DNA of 64,000 bases, taken from Pseudomonadota bacterium (GTDB taxonomy: Bacteria > Pseudomonadota > Gammaproteobacteria > Steroidobacterales > Steroidobacteraceae). Each line of letters starts with the position of its first letter. Positions within the stretch are counted from its first letter, which is position 1. Below, piece after piece: positions 50,213 through 58,995 of this stretch. The notes under the pieces are model-generated. The model made no database searches, was not told the origin of the DNA, and worked only from the letters and a program-made list of their open reading frames with translations. The DNA is taken from contig JANXZZ010000270.1 in the NCBI GenBank assembly GCA_025355245.1, positions 1 through 64,000 on the forward strand, read 5' to 3'. The position numbers and the translations under genes are program-made.

Positions 50213-51481
50213 TCAACCCGGGGTCCGGAGCATTTCCGGCGTGACCAGCACGACGCCCTTCTCGGTGACCTCGAAGCGGCGCTTGTCGGCGGCGACGTCG
50301 ACACCGATGCGCATGCCGTCCGGTACCACGCAACCCTCGTCGAGGATGGCGCGGTTGATGATGCAGTTGCGCCCGACCGTCACGTCCGGCAGCACCACCG
50401 AGGCCTGCACGACCGAGCGCTCCTCGACGTGCACGTCGGAGAACAGCAGCGACTCGCGCACCAGCGCTCCCGAGATGATGCAGCCACCGGCCACGAGCGA
50501 GTTGATTGCGGTGCCGCGGCGCGCGTCGTCATCGAGCACGAACTTCGCCGGCGGGCGCTGCAGCTGGTAGGTCCAGATCGGCCACTCCTCGTCGTAGATG
50601 TTGAGCTCCGGATCGACGTAGACGAGCTCCATGTTGGCCTCGTAAAACGCATCGAGCGTGCCGACGTCGCGCCAGTAGGCCTGCGCGCGCGTACGCACGT
50701 CCTCGAATGCGTAGGCGAACACCTGCAGTTCCGAGAGCGCCGCCGGGATGATGTTTTTGCCGAAGTCGTGCTGCGAATCCTCGCGCGCCGCATCCGCGTT
50801 CAGGAGCTTGTCGAGGAGCCGCGCGTTGAATACGTAGATGCCCATCGAGGCGAGTGCGGTGTCGGCGCGGCCGGGCATGGGCTCGGGGTTGGCAGGCTTC
50901 TCGGTGAACTTCACCACGCGGTTCCATTCCGTCACCGAGAGCACGCCGAATTCCTTCGCGCGCTCGACCGGAACCTCGACGACGCCGATCGTGATGTCGG
51001 CGTTCTTCTCGACGTGGTAGGCGATCATCGGACCGTAGTCCATCTTGTAGATGTGATCGCCGGCCAGCACCAGCACGTGCTTCGGCCGGTGCGCGCGGAT
51101 GTATTCAAGATTCTGGTAGACGGCATCGGCGGTGCCGCGATACCACTGCAGCCCGGTTTGCTGTTGGGCCGGAACCACGTCGACGAATTCGCCGAACTCG
51201 CCTCGCAGGTAGCCCCACCCGCGCTGCACGTGTTCGATGAGCGACTGCGCCTTGTACTGGGTGAGCACCGATATCTGGCGGATTCCGGAGTTCACACAAT
51301 TGGAGAGCACGAAGTCGATGATGCGGAACTTGCCGCCGAATGGCGTTGCCGGCTTCGCGCGGCCGGTGGTCAGCTGCTTCAGGCGCTCGCCGCGACCGCC
51401 GGCCATGACGATGGCCAGCGTGCCGCTGGTTAGCCGGCTCACGTAGCGTCCCGAGCTGCTGCTGGGGCCTTTGCTGCTCAT
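50213..51481 (-). CDS. glgC: Glucose-1-phosphate adenylyltransferase
   Basis: A 422-aa enzyme making ADP-glucose from glucose 1-phosphate and ATP; the substrate for GlgA. Blocks: LAIVMAGGRGERLKQLTTGRAKPATPFGGKFRIIDFVLSNC (nucleotide-binding), QWYRGTADAVYQNLEYIRAHRPKHVLVLAGDHIYKMDY and a C-terminal left-handed beta-helix region (INSLVAGGCIISG). An N-terminal Ser-rich extension (SSKGPSSSSG) precedes it. It is divergent from glgB across 76 nt, which should contain both promoters. Confidence 0.96.
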   Translation of the reverse strand: MSSKGPSSSSGRYVSRLTSGTLAIVMAGGRGERLKQLTTGRAKPATPFGGKFRIIDFVLSNCVNSGIRQISVLTQYKAQSLIEHVQRGWGYLRGEFGEFVDVVPAQQQTGLQWYRGTADAVYQNLEYIRAHRPKHVLVLAGDHIYKMDYGPMIAYHVEKNADITIGVVEVPVERAKEFGVLSVTEWNRVVKFTEKPANPEPMPGRADTALASMGIYVFNARLLDKLLNADAAREDSQHDFGKNIIPAALSELQVFAYAFEDVRTRAQAYWRDVGTLDAFYEANMELVYVDPELNIYDEEWPIWTYQLQRPPAKFVLDDDARRGTAINSLVAGGCIISGALVRESLLFSDVHVEERSVVQASVVLPDVTVGRNCIINRAILDEGCVVPDGMRIGVDVAADKRRFEVTEKGVVLVTPEMLRTPG

Positions 51482-51557
51482 TCGTTCGCCGGCACCATGA
51501 CGGGCCTATGTTACCGTGCATCGGCCGCGCCGCAACCGCGGTGCACGCAGCATCGCC

Positions 51558-53735
51558 GTGAGCGTTTTTCTCGAACAACTCCTCGAGCGGCTGAAGCCGG
51601 ATCTACTGCGCCTCGCCGCCGCGCGGCACGGAGACCCCGGGAGCGTCTTGGGCGCGCACCGGCACGGCGCCCGCACGGTCGTGGTCGTGCTCCTGCCGGA
51701 TGCGGTCCGGGCCCGCCTCAATCGACGCCGTGACCTCCTGCGCTACGGGGTGAGCCCCCTGTTCGCGTGGAGCGGCCGCAGCGAGGGCCTTCCCGAGCGA
51801 TATGTCATCTCCTGGGAGGGCGCGGCCGGCGACTTCCACGAGACCTACGATCCCTACTCGTTCGCCGCCCTCACCCCGCGCGCCGCGCTCGAGCGATTCA
51901 TCGAGGGCACGGGCGTCGAGGCGGCGACGCTATTCGGTGCGCACCCCGAGCGCCGCGCCGGGATCGAGGGCGTCCGGTTCGCGACCTACGCGCCCGCCGC
52001 GGCCAGCGTCGCGGTCGTGCTTAGCCGCACGCGCCGCTGGCCGATGCGCCCACTCGGCAGCTCCGGCGCCTGGGAGTTGTTCCTGCCGGGCGTCGGGCCC
52101 GGGGCACGCTACCGGTTCGACATCGAGTCGCAGAACGGCGGTACGGTCACCCGCAAGACCGATCCCTTCGGCCGGCACTTCGAGCTGCGGCCGCGGCGCG
52201 CGGCGCTGGTCCCGAACGCCGAGCCCTTCCCGTGGACCGACCGAACCTGGCTCGCGCGCCGCCGGCGCAGCGCCGCACCCACGGCCCCCCTCAGCATCTA
52301 CGAGGTGCACTTGGGATCGTGGCGCCGACCCGCCGGTCGGTTCGCGAACTACCGGACGCTGGCTCCGCAGCTCGCCGAGCACGTGCTCGCGCTCGGTTTC
52401 AGCCACGTCGAGCTGCTGCCGCTGACCGAGCATCCCCACGACGACTCGTGGGGCTACCAGGCGACCGGCTATTTCGCACCGACTGCGCGGCACGGGACGC
52501 CGGACGACTTCCGCTGGTTCGTCGACCACCTGCACGGCCGCGGGATCGGCGTCATCCTCGACTGGGTTCCCGGTCACTTCGCGGCCGACGGCCACGCGCT
52601 CGCGTCGTATGACGGCGGCGCACTCTTTGAGTACGCGGATCCGCGCCGTGGGGTGCACCGCGAGTGGGGCACGCGCGTGTTCGACTTCAGCCGGCCCGCG
52701 GTCCGCTCCTTCCTGCTGGCGAGCGCGCGGCTGTGGCTCGAGTCCTTCCACATCGACGGAATCAGGGTCGATGCCGTCGCCTCGATGCTCTACCTCGACT
52801 ACGGCCGCGCGACCGGCGAGTGGCTGCCGAACGCGGACGGCAGTCACCAGCACGAGGCCGCGATCGAGTTCCTGCGGCTCCTCAACCAGATGATCCGCCG
52901 CGACTTCCCCGGCACGCTCAGCATCGCCGAGGAATCGACGGTCTGGCCCGGCGTGACGCTACCCGCAGCGGCGGGCGGTCTCGGCTTCGATCTCAAGTGG
53001 AACATGGGCTTCATGCACGACAGCCTCGCCTACTTCGCCGAGGATCCGCTGTTCCGCCGGCACCACCACGAGCGACTGACCCAGGGGATCCGCTACGCCT
53101 TTGGCGAGCGGCACCTGCTGCCGCTCTCGCACGACGAAGTCGTCCATGAGAAGCGCTCGCTGCTCGGGCGCATGCCGGGCGATCGCTGGCAGCGTTTCGC
53201 GAACCTGCGCCTCCTGTTTGCGTGGCAGTGGATGTTCCCGGGCAAGAAGCTGCTATTCATGGGCGGGGAATTCGCGCAGCCGTCCGAATGGGACCATCGC
53301 CACGAGCTGCCGTGGGCGCTGGCGGCGCTGCCCGGGCACGCGGCGATGATGGCGCTGATCGCAGACCTCAATCGCCTGTACCGCGAGACCGCGGCACTGC
53401 ACACGCTCGATCACGACGCGGAAGGCTTCGCGTGGCTCGATCGCGACGACAGCCTGCGCTCGCTGATCAGCTTCGAGCGCTGGGCGGGAGGAGACGTGGC
53501 CGTGGTCGCGTTCAATTTCACGCCCGTCCCGCGTCTCGGCTATCGCCTCGGCCTGCCGCGCGCCGGTGCCTGGCGCGAGGTCCTCAACACGGACGCGGCG
53601 TACTACGGCGGCAGCAACGTCGGCAACCTCTCGCAGGTCGAGGCAGTGCGGGATCCCGCGATGGGCCGCAGCTATTCGGCAAGCGTAACCCTGCCGCCGC
53701 TGGCGGCGATCGTACTGGTGCCGCACTCACGCTGA
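51558..53735 (+). CDS. glgB: 1,4-alpha-glucan branching enzyme
   Basis: A 725-aa GH13 enzyme that inserts alpha-1,6 branches. From GTG 51558 it has an N-terminal E-set domain, a CBM48 (SIYEVHLGSWRR) and the catalytic barrel: VELLPLTEHPHDDSWGYQATGYFAPTARHGT, DGIRVDAVASMLYLDYGR (catalytic Asp), LSIAEESTVWPGVTLP (Glu) and LPLSHDEVVHEKRSLLG. E. coli GlgB has 728 aa, a close fit. The GTG start matches the family N-terminus (VFLEQLLERLKPDLL); the longer ORF start 51516 is not supported. Confidence 0.95.
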   Translation: MSVFLEQLLERLKPDLLRLAAARHGDPGSVLGAHRHGARTVVVVLLPDAVRARLNRRRDLLRYGVSPLFAWSGRSEGLPERYVISWEGAAGDFHETYDPYSFAALTPRAALERFIEGTGVEAATLFGAHPERRAGIEGVRFATYAPAAASVAVVLSRTRRWPMRPLGSSGAWELFLPGVGPGARYRFDIESQNGGTVTRKTDPFGRHFELRPRRAALVPNAEPFPWTDRTWLARRRRSAAPTAPLSIYEVHLGSWRRPAGRFANYRTLAPQLAEHVLALGFSHVELLPLTEHPHDDSWGYQATGYFAPTARHGTPDDFRWFVDHLHGRGIGVILDWVPGHFAADGHALASYDGGALFEYADPRRGVHREWGTRVFDFSRPAVRSFLLASARLWLESFHIDGIRVDAVASMLYLDYGRATGEWLPNADGSHQHEAAIEFLRLLNQMIRRDFPGTLSIAEESTVWPGVTLPAAAGGLGFDLKWNMGFMHDSLAYFAEDPLFRRHHHERLTQGIRYAFGERHLLPLSHDEVVHEKRSLLGRMPGDRWQRFANLRLLFAWQWMFPGKKLLFMGGEFAQPSEWDHRHELPWALAALPGHAAMMALIADLNRLYRETAALHTLDHDAEGFAWLDRDDSLRSLISFERWAGGDVAVVAFNFTPVPRLGYRLGLPRAGAWREVLNTDAAYYGGSNVGNLSQVEAVRDPAMGRSYSASVTLPPLAAIVLVPHSR

Positions 53736-53769
53736 ACCGGCCGCAGCACGCACCGTCCGGCGCCCACGG

Positions 53770-56379
53770 CTACAGCCAGCGCATCAGCCCGAGTTCGTAG
53801 GGATGCGAGAGCAGCTCGTGGAACGGTACCGCGCGCACCTCCGCCGACAGGCGCCCGCACCAGGGCGGCGTGCACTCGATCGCGAACAGTTCCGCACCGT
53901 CCGCCGCCTTTTCGCCCGTCGGCCGGAATAGCTCGATCGCCACCTCGTGACCGTCGCGAATGGTGCTCCCCTCGCGCGTCGCGCCGAAGGATGTCAGTGG
54001 CGCGCGCTCGAACGGTCCGTCGGGCAGCTCGCGCGTGAGCAGGAGTTCCACGCGCAGATCCGTGGGCGCGAGGCCGCCGAGACTGACGGCGACCGTCATC
54101 TTCACGCGGTCGCCGAAACCGACGCGTTCGGGCCGTTCGGAGGCGAGCCTGAGCGCCACCGTCGGCCACGCGGCACGACTGCGATCGCGCCAGCTCGCGA
54201 GCGCCGCGGCGCCCCGGCAGTCGTCCGCGGCGAGCCGCCTGCCCTGCGTGGCGGCGGGCCGGTACAGCCCCGAAACGTAGTTGCCGACCATGCGGCGCGT
54301 GTTGAACGCGGGCAGCAGCGTTGCCATGGAGCGCTTGGCGCGCTGGATCCAGCGCTTGGGCAGGCGCGCGCTGTCGCGCTCGTAGTAGAGCGGCACGACC
54401 TCGTCCTGCAGGATCTCGTAGAGCGAGCGTGCATCCTCGTCGTCGCGCCGCGTGCCCTCGGCGGTGGAGGACGGTATCGCCCAGCCGTTCTGCCCGTCGA
54501 AGCCCTCGGCCCACCAGCCGTCGAGCACGCTCAGGTTCATCGTGCCGTTGATACCGGCTTTCATGCCGCTCGTGCCGCTCGCCTCGAGCGGATAGACGGG
54601 GTTGTTGAGCCACACGTCGACGCCCGCTACCAGCGAGCGGGCCAGGCCCATGTCGTAGTCTTCGATGAAGACCACTCGGCCGAGGAACTCGGGGCGCTGC
54701 GACATCGCGTAGACTTCCCGAATCATCTGCCGGCCCGGCTCATCGGCCGGGTGCGCCTTGCCAGCGAACAGGAACGCGACTGGCCGGTTGGCGTCGGCGA
54801 CGATCGAGGCGAGCCAGCGCGGATCGCGGAACAGCAGCGTCGCGCGCTTGTAGGTCGCGAAGCGCCGCGCGAAGCCGATCGTCAGCACGTCGGGATTTTC
54901 AGGGTCGATCCAGCGCGCCAGTCGGTGGAAATGCGCGTCGCTGACGTTGTTGCGCCGGCAGCCCTGGCGCAGGCGCGTGCGCACCAGGCGCAGCATGCTC
55001 GCCTTGATCCCCTGCTTGATCTCCCAGAACAGCGGATCCGGCAGCTCGTAGAGAGCGTCCCAGAAACCGGGCTCCGACAGGCGTCGCCGCCAGCCCTCGC
55101 CGAAGCGCGAGTCAAACAGATCCTTCCAGCGCTGGAACAGGAACGTCGGCACGTGCACGCCGTTGGTCACGTAGCCGATCGGGTTGTCCCCGGCCGGAAT
55201 TTCCGGCCATGCCGGCGCGCAGATCTCGCCCGACACGCGCCCGTGGATGCGGCTCACGCCGTTCTGGTGCCGTGACAGGCCGAGCGCCAGGAAGGTCATG
55301 TTGAAATCGGCGCCCGCGCCGTTGCGGCCGAGCGCGAGGAACTCGTTGGCGTCGAGCCCGAGCCGGCGCGCGTAGTCGCCGAAGTGCCGCAGCATCAGGT
55401 CGGGCGGGAAGACGTCATGCCCGGCCGCGACCGGCGTATGGGTCGTGAACACGCAGGCGGCGGCGACCGCGGCGTGCGCCGCCGGGTAGCGCACGCCGCG
55501 ATCGACGAGCTCGCACATGAGCTCGATGCCGAGAAACGCCGCATGGCCCTCGTTGAGGTGCCAGACGGTCGGTGCCAGGCCAAGCGCCCGCAACGCGCGC
55601 ACGCCGCCGATGCCGAGCACGATCTCCTGCTGGATGCGCACCTCGCGATCGCCGCCGTAGAGCTGGTGGGTGATCGCGCGATCCGGCTCGGCGTTCTCCG
55701 GGAGGTTGGTGTCGAGCAGCACCACGGTCACCCGGCCGGCGACCGCGCGCCACAGCTGCGCGGCGACGTCGCGCGCGCCCAGGCGCACCGCCACCTTGAT
55801 CGGCGCACCGCTCGCATCGAGCGCCTTCTCGACGGGCAGGTCGAGCGAACTCAACGCGCGGTACTGCGGCACCTGGTTGCCATCGGCATCGAGCGCCTGC
55901 GTGAAATAACCCTGTCGATAGAGGAGCCCGACCGCAACGAAGGCGAGACCCATGTCGCTGGCTGTCTTGCAGTGGTCCCCGGCGAGGATTCCGAGACCGC
56001 CCGAATAGTTCGGGAAGCTCTCGTGGAAACCGTACTCGGCGCAGAAGTACGCGATCAGGTCGCCGCTCTCGAGGCTCTCCGCCGCGTGCTCGGCGCGCGG
56101 CTCGCGAAGGTACGCATCGAAGCCGCGCAGCACGCGGTGGTACTCGTCAAGAAAGGGCTCTGAGGCCGCCGCCCGATCGAGCGAGGCCTGGTCGATGCAG
56201 CGCAGGAACAGGCGCGGATTTCCGCCGACCGCCGCCCACAGCCCGTCGTCCAGCGTCTCGAAAAGCTTGCGGGTCGGCCGGTGCCAGCTGAATCGCAGGT
56301 TGGTGGCGAGTTCCGCCAGGCGGCGGAGCGCCGGGGGCAGCGCCGGATTGACTTCGAGCGTGAACTTCTGGCCGTTCAT
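53770..56379 (-). CDS. glgP: Alpha-glucan (glycogen) phosphorylase
   Basis: An 869-aa GT35 enzyme of the 'alpha-glucan phosphorylase' (DUF3417) subtype rather than the E. coli GlgP subtype. It has the N-terminal LRRLAELATNLRFSWHRPTRKLFETLD block and EYGFHESFPNYSGGLGILAGDHCKTASDMGL. The PLP lysine is in EASGTSGMKAGINGTMNLSVLDGWW. It releases glucose 1-phosphate from glycogen ends. It converges with glgB, with a 34-nt gap. ATG 56379 follows CCTAAGTAC and a weak SD. Confidence 0.95.
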   Translation of the reverse strand: MNGQKFTLEVNPALPPALRRLAELATNLRFSWHRPTRKLFETLDDGLWAAVGGNPRLFLRCIDQASLDRAAASEPFLDEYHRVLRGFDAYLREPRAEHAAESLESGDLIAYFCAEYGFHESFPNYSGGLGILAGDHCKTASDMGLAFVAVGLLYRQGYFTQALDADGNQVPQYRALSSLDLPVEKALDASGAPIKVAVRLGARDVAAQLWRAVAGRVTVVLLDTNLPENAEPDRAITHQLYGGDREVRIQQEIVLGIGGVRALRALGLAPTVWHLNEGHAAFLGIELMCELVDRGVRYPAAHAAVAAACVFTTHTPVAAGHDVFPPDLMLRHFGDYARRLGLDANEFLALGRNGAGADFNMTFLALGLSRHQNGVSRIHGRVSGEICAPAWPEIPAGDNPIGYVTNGVHVPTFLFQRWKDLFDSRFGEGWRRRLSEPGFWDALYELPDPLFWEIKQGIKASMLRLVRTRLRQGCRRNNVSDAHFHRLARWIDPENPDVLTIGFARRFATYKRATLLFRDPRWLASIVADANRPVAFLFAGKAHPADEPGRQMIREVYAMSQRPEFLGRVVFIEDYDMGLARSLVAGVDVWLNNPVYPLEASGTSGMKAGINGTMNLSVLDGWWAEGFDGQNGWAIPSSTAEGTRRDDEDARSLYEILQDEVVPLYYERDSARLPKRWIQRAKRSMATLLPAFNTRRMVGNYVSGLYRPAATQGRRLAADDCRGAAALASWRDRSRAAWPTVALRLASERPERVGFGDRVKMTVAVSLGGLAPTDLRVELLLTRELPDGPFERAPLTSFGATREGSTIRDGHEVAIELFRPTGEKAADGAELFAIECTPPWCGRLSAEVRAVPFHELLSHPYELGLMRWL

Positions 56380-56486
56380 GTACTTAGGGAATCCCCGAGA
56401 ATCGCGAGCCGGGAGTCTAGCACCCCGTTGACCCCCCGCTGGAGGCCTCCCGGTCGGATAAATGAACTGACTACTATTACTAAGTA

Positions 56487-56514
56487 TTGACTAGTATCTA
56501 GTTAGCTATATACT
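56487..56514 (+). promoter_or_regulatory. PadR-gene promoter with an internal palindrome
   Basis: TTGACT (56487-56492), 16 nt and TATACT (56509-56514) form a strong sigma70 promoter. ACTAG-TAT-CTAGT (56490-56502) is a perfect palindrome in the spacer and -35 box, a likely autorepressor operator. Transcription would start near 56521, only about 4 nt before ATG 56525, so the mRNA would be nearly leaderless. Confidence 0.6.
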
Positions 56515-56524
56515 TATCTCCACA

Positions 56525-56962
56525 ATGCAATCTCCTGATGAAATCAGCCCCGATTCCGACCCGACGCCCGCGGAAGCGCTGGACGTCGACGGCCTGGTCA
56601 GGAAGTTCCAGAAGGAACTCAACTCGGGCCTCATCGGGCTCGTGCTCCTCTCGGTGCTCGAGCAGGCGGGCGAGGATTTGTACGGCTACCAGATCGCCAA
56701 GCGCCTGCAGGGCATGAGCGACGGCGGCAGTCCCATGAAGCAGGGCGCACTTTATCCGGTGTTGCGCATGCTCTCCGCCCACGGGCTCCTCGCGAGCCGC
56801 GTCGTGCCCTCCTACTCGGGGCCGCCGCGCCGCTTCTACAAGATCACTGCTGCCGGCCGCGAGACCTTCACGCGCTGGCGCGCGACGTGGCAGGCCACGC
56901 GCGACTTCGTCGACAACGCCGGCGGCTCTCGGGCCGCACCTCCAACCTCCGACCACGAGTGA
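56525..56962 (+). CDS. PadR-family transcriptional regulator
   Basis: A 145-aa regulator. After a poorly conserved N-terminus it has the winged-helix PadR domain: LNSGLIGLVLLSVLEQAGEDLYGYQIAKRLQ, then GALYPVLRMLSAHGLL and SGPPRRFYKITAAGRETFTRW, including the wing (RRFYKIT). PadR proteins bind as dimers to palindromes and usually repress an adjacent membrane or transport operon in response to a ligand. The palindrome in its promoter suggests autorepression. The next gene, with a DUF1700 N-terminus, follows after 7 nt. Confidence 0.92.
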   Translation: MQSPDEISPDSDPTPAEALDVDGLVRKFQKELNSGLIGLVLLSVLEQAGEDLYGYQIAKRLQGMSDGGSPMKQGALYPVLRMLSAHGLLASRVVPSYSGPPRRFYKITAAGRETFTRWRATWQATRDFVDNAGGSRAAPPTSDHE

Positions 56963-56969
56963 GCCGCCC

Positions 56970-57875
56970 ATGAACCGGCCAGCCCCCCGCTCCATCGATC
57001 AATACCTCTCCCAGCTGCGCGACGCGCTCAAGGGCGAGGACCCGGCGCTCATCCAGGACGCGCTCTACGACGCGGAGGAATACCTGCGCGCCGAGCTGGC
57101 TCAGCACCCCGGCAAGAGCGAGGCGGACATGCTCGAGCTCATCGCGAGCACCTACGGCGCGCCCGACGAGGTGGCCGAGGCATACCGCACGACGGAGAAG
57201 ACCGTGCGCGCGGCCCTCAAGCCGCCCGCGCCGCGGCCGAACCGCAGCGCGCTGGGACGCTTCTTCGGCGTGTTTTCCGACAGCCGCGCGTGGATGGCGC
57301 TCTTCTATATGCTGCTGTCGCTCGTGACCGGCATCTTCTACTTCGTCGTGACGATCACCGGGCTTTCGATGTCGGTCGGACTCGGCGCGCTCGTGATCGG
57401 CATTCCCTTTTTCCTGCTCTTCATCGGCTTCACCCGCGTGCTGTCGCTGGTCGAGGGGCGGATGGTCGAGGGCCTGCTCGGCGTGCGCATGCCGCGCCGG
57501 CCGGTGCGCTCGACGCAGGGCGCGCCGCTCGGCACCCGCATCAAGGACATGCTGCTCGACCGGCGCACCTGGACCACGCTCTTCTATCTGCTGCTGATGC
57601 TGCCGCTCGGCATCCTCTACTTCTCGGTCGGCATCTGCATGGTCGTAATCAGCTTCGCCTTCATCGCCGCACCGTTCGCGCAGCTCGTGCACCTCTTCGG
57701 CGTGCCGGACCTGGGCATGCAGATCGACGGCTGGTTCGTGCCGTGGCCGGCAACGGTGCCGCTCGCGATCATCGGCGTCCTGATGCTCGCGGTGTTCCTG
57801 CACGCCGCGCGCGGCCTCGGTGCGGTGCACGGCGAACTCGCGCGCGCGCTGCTGCTGTCGCGGGACCCGGAATGA
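56970..57875 (+). CDS. DUF1700/sensor-domain membrane protein
   Basis: A 301-aa protein in a PadR operon. Residues 1-80 form a DUF1700-like helical cytoplasmic domain (LSQLRDALKGEDPALIQDALYDAEEYL). This is followed by a membrane part that looks like two related halves: SRAWMALFYMLLSLVTGIFYFVVTITGLSM and RRTWTTLFYLLLMLPLGILYFSVGICMVV. This resembles the 'sensor' membrane domain of PadR-linked proteins. It probably senses envelope or small-molecule signals with PadR. The next gene overlaps by ATGA. Confidence 0.85.
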   Translation: MNRPAPRSIDQYLSQLRDALKGEDPALIQDALYDAEEYLRAELAQHPGKSEADMLELIASTYGAPDEVAEAYRTTEKTVRAALKPPAPRPNRSALGRFFGVFSDSRAWMALFYMLLSLVTGIFYFVVTITGLSMSVGLGALVIGIPFFLLFIGFTRVLSLVEGRMVEGLLGVRMPRRPVRSTQGAPLGTRIKDMLLDRRTWTTLFYLLLMLPLGILYFSVGICMVVISFAFIAAPFAQLVHLFGVPDLGMQIDGWFVPWPATVPLAIIGVLMLAVFLHAARGLGAVHGELARALLLSRDPE

Positions 57876-58420
57876 GCTGCCCCGCGCCCGCGGACGCCTT
57901 CTTCGAGGCGCACCTCGCCGGCGCCGTCAGCGCGGTCGTTGCCTGGCAGGCCGCGGACATGGAGTGCGAGGGCATGCGCCGGCCCGACGGGCAGGGCCTT
58001 CGCGTGACCTTCCGGGGTGCCGAGGGCGGCGAGCACCTGACGCTTGTGTTCGGCGTGCCGCGGCTCGCCGAAGGCGCGGCCGGGCGCGCGGTTCCGGTCA
58101 ACGTGACGCTGATCCGCGAGGGTGGCTCGATGTACAGCACGCGCGGCGAGGACAAGTGCGTCTTCGACAGCGTGCGCCAGGACGCACTCGAGCCCACGAC
58201 CCCCGAGGCCGCGACCGGGGCCGGCGCCGCTGCCGCGCCGCGTCACTGGCGGATCGAGGCGCACGGCTTCTGCCTCGAGCCCGCGCGCGCCGTCGGTGAC
58301 GGCCGGGATGCGATACTACTGTCCACTTTCGACTTCCGTGGGCAGCTCACATGGGAACCCGATCCGCAGACCTCGCCGCTGTTGCCCGCGAAGCCCGCCG
58401 GCGCCGCACCCCGCCGCTAG
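57872..58420 (+). CDS. Unknown 182-aa protein
   Basis: Not recognised. ATG 57872 overlaps the upstream stop by 4 nt. The sequence is soluble and beta-rich with no signal: MSCPAPADAFFEAHLAG, MYSTRGEDKCVFDSV and FLEPARAV. Three cysteines (CP, DMEC, EDKC) may be structural. An Ala-rich linker precedes HWRIEAHGFCLEPARAV. It appears to be part of the PadR operon and overlaps the following DUF192 gene by 70 nt. Confidence 0.65.
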   Translation: MSCPAPADAFFEAHLAGAVSAVVAWQAADMECEGMRRPDGQGLRVTFRGAEGGEHLTLVFGVPRLAEGAAGRAVPVNVTLIREGGSMYSTRGEDKCVFDSVRQDALEPTTPEAATGAGAAAAPRHWRIEAHGFCLEPARAVGDGRDAILLSTFDFRGQLTWEPDPQTSPLLPAKPAGAAPRR

Positions 58421-58905
58421 CGCGGCGCAGCCGCGCGCTCCTGGCGCTGCTCGCGATCGCGAGCCTGCTCGCGAGCACCGCCGTGCCCGCGCAGGAGCCA
58501 CGCCCCGAACCGCTCGCGCAGTTCCCGAGCGCGGAGATCACGCTCGATGCGCACGGCACGGTGCAGCACTTCCACGTCCACATCGCCGCGACCGAGACAC
58601 GTCGCAACCAGGGACTCATGTACGTGAAGTCGCTGCCCACGCACGAGGGCATGCTGTTCTTGTTCGATGCCCCGCAGAGCGCGACCTTCTGGATGAAGAA
58701 CTGTTTGATCTCGCTTGATATCATGTTCGTGGGCGCGGACGGTCGCATCATCCGCATCGCCGAGAATGCGGTGCCGGGCTCGGAGGCGACGATCAGCTCG
58801 ATGGGTAAGGTGCGTGGCGTGCTCGAGCTCGGCAGTGGCGCCGCCCGGCGGTTCGGCATCCAGCCGGGCGACAGGATTCACCACCCCGCCTTCGAGACTC
58901 ACTGA
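58351..58905 (+). CDS. DUF192-family exported protein
   Basis: A 184-aa protein. The N-terminus (RRSRALLALLAIASLLASTAVPAQE) is a signal peptide with a long Arg-rich lead. The DUF192 domain is clear: HIAATETRRNQGLMYVKSLP, GMLFLFDAPQSATFWMKNCLISLDIMFVGADGRI and the C-terminal VLELGSGAARRFGIQPGDRI. The family is of unknown function and usually exported. Its start overlaps the upstream gene by 70 nt and lacks a strong SD, so a shorter start is possible. Confidence 0.87.
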   Translation: MGTRSADLAAVAREARRRRTPPLARRSRALLALLAIASLLASTAVPAQEPRPEPLAQFPSAEITLDAHGTVQHFHVHIAATETRRNQGLMYVKSLPTHEGMLFLFDAPQSATFWMKNCLISLDIMFVGADGRIIRIAENAVPGSEATISSMGKVRGVLELGSGAARRFGIQPGDRIHHPAFETH

Positions 58906-58995
58906 GCCGCCCGCTCGGGTATCATTGGCGCCGGGCGCGCTGGCAACGGATGCCCGCTATAACCGGCCCTCGCGGCTGCCATCGGAGACAGGATC

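Noticed and set aside
48974-51433. 819-aa plus-strand ORF
   Set aside because: Antisense to malQ and glgC, which have clear motifs; shadow frame.
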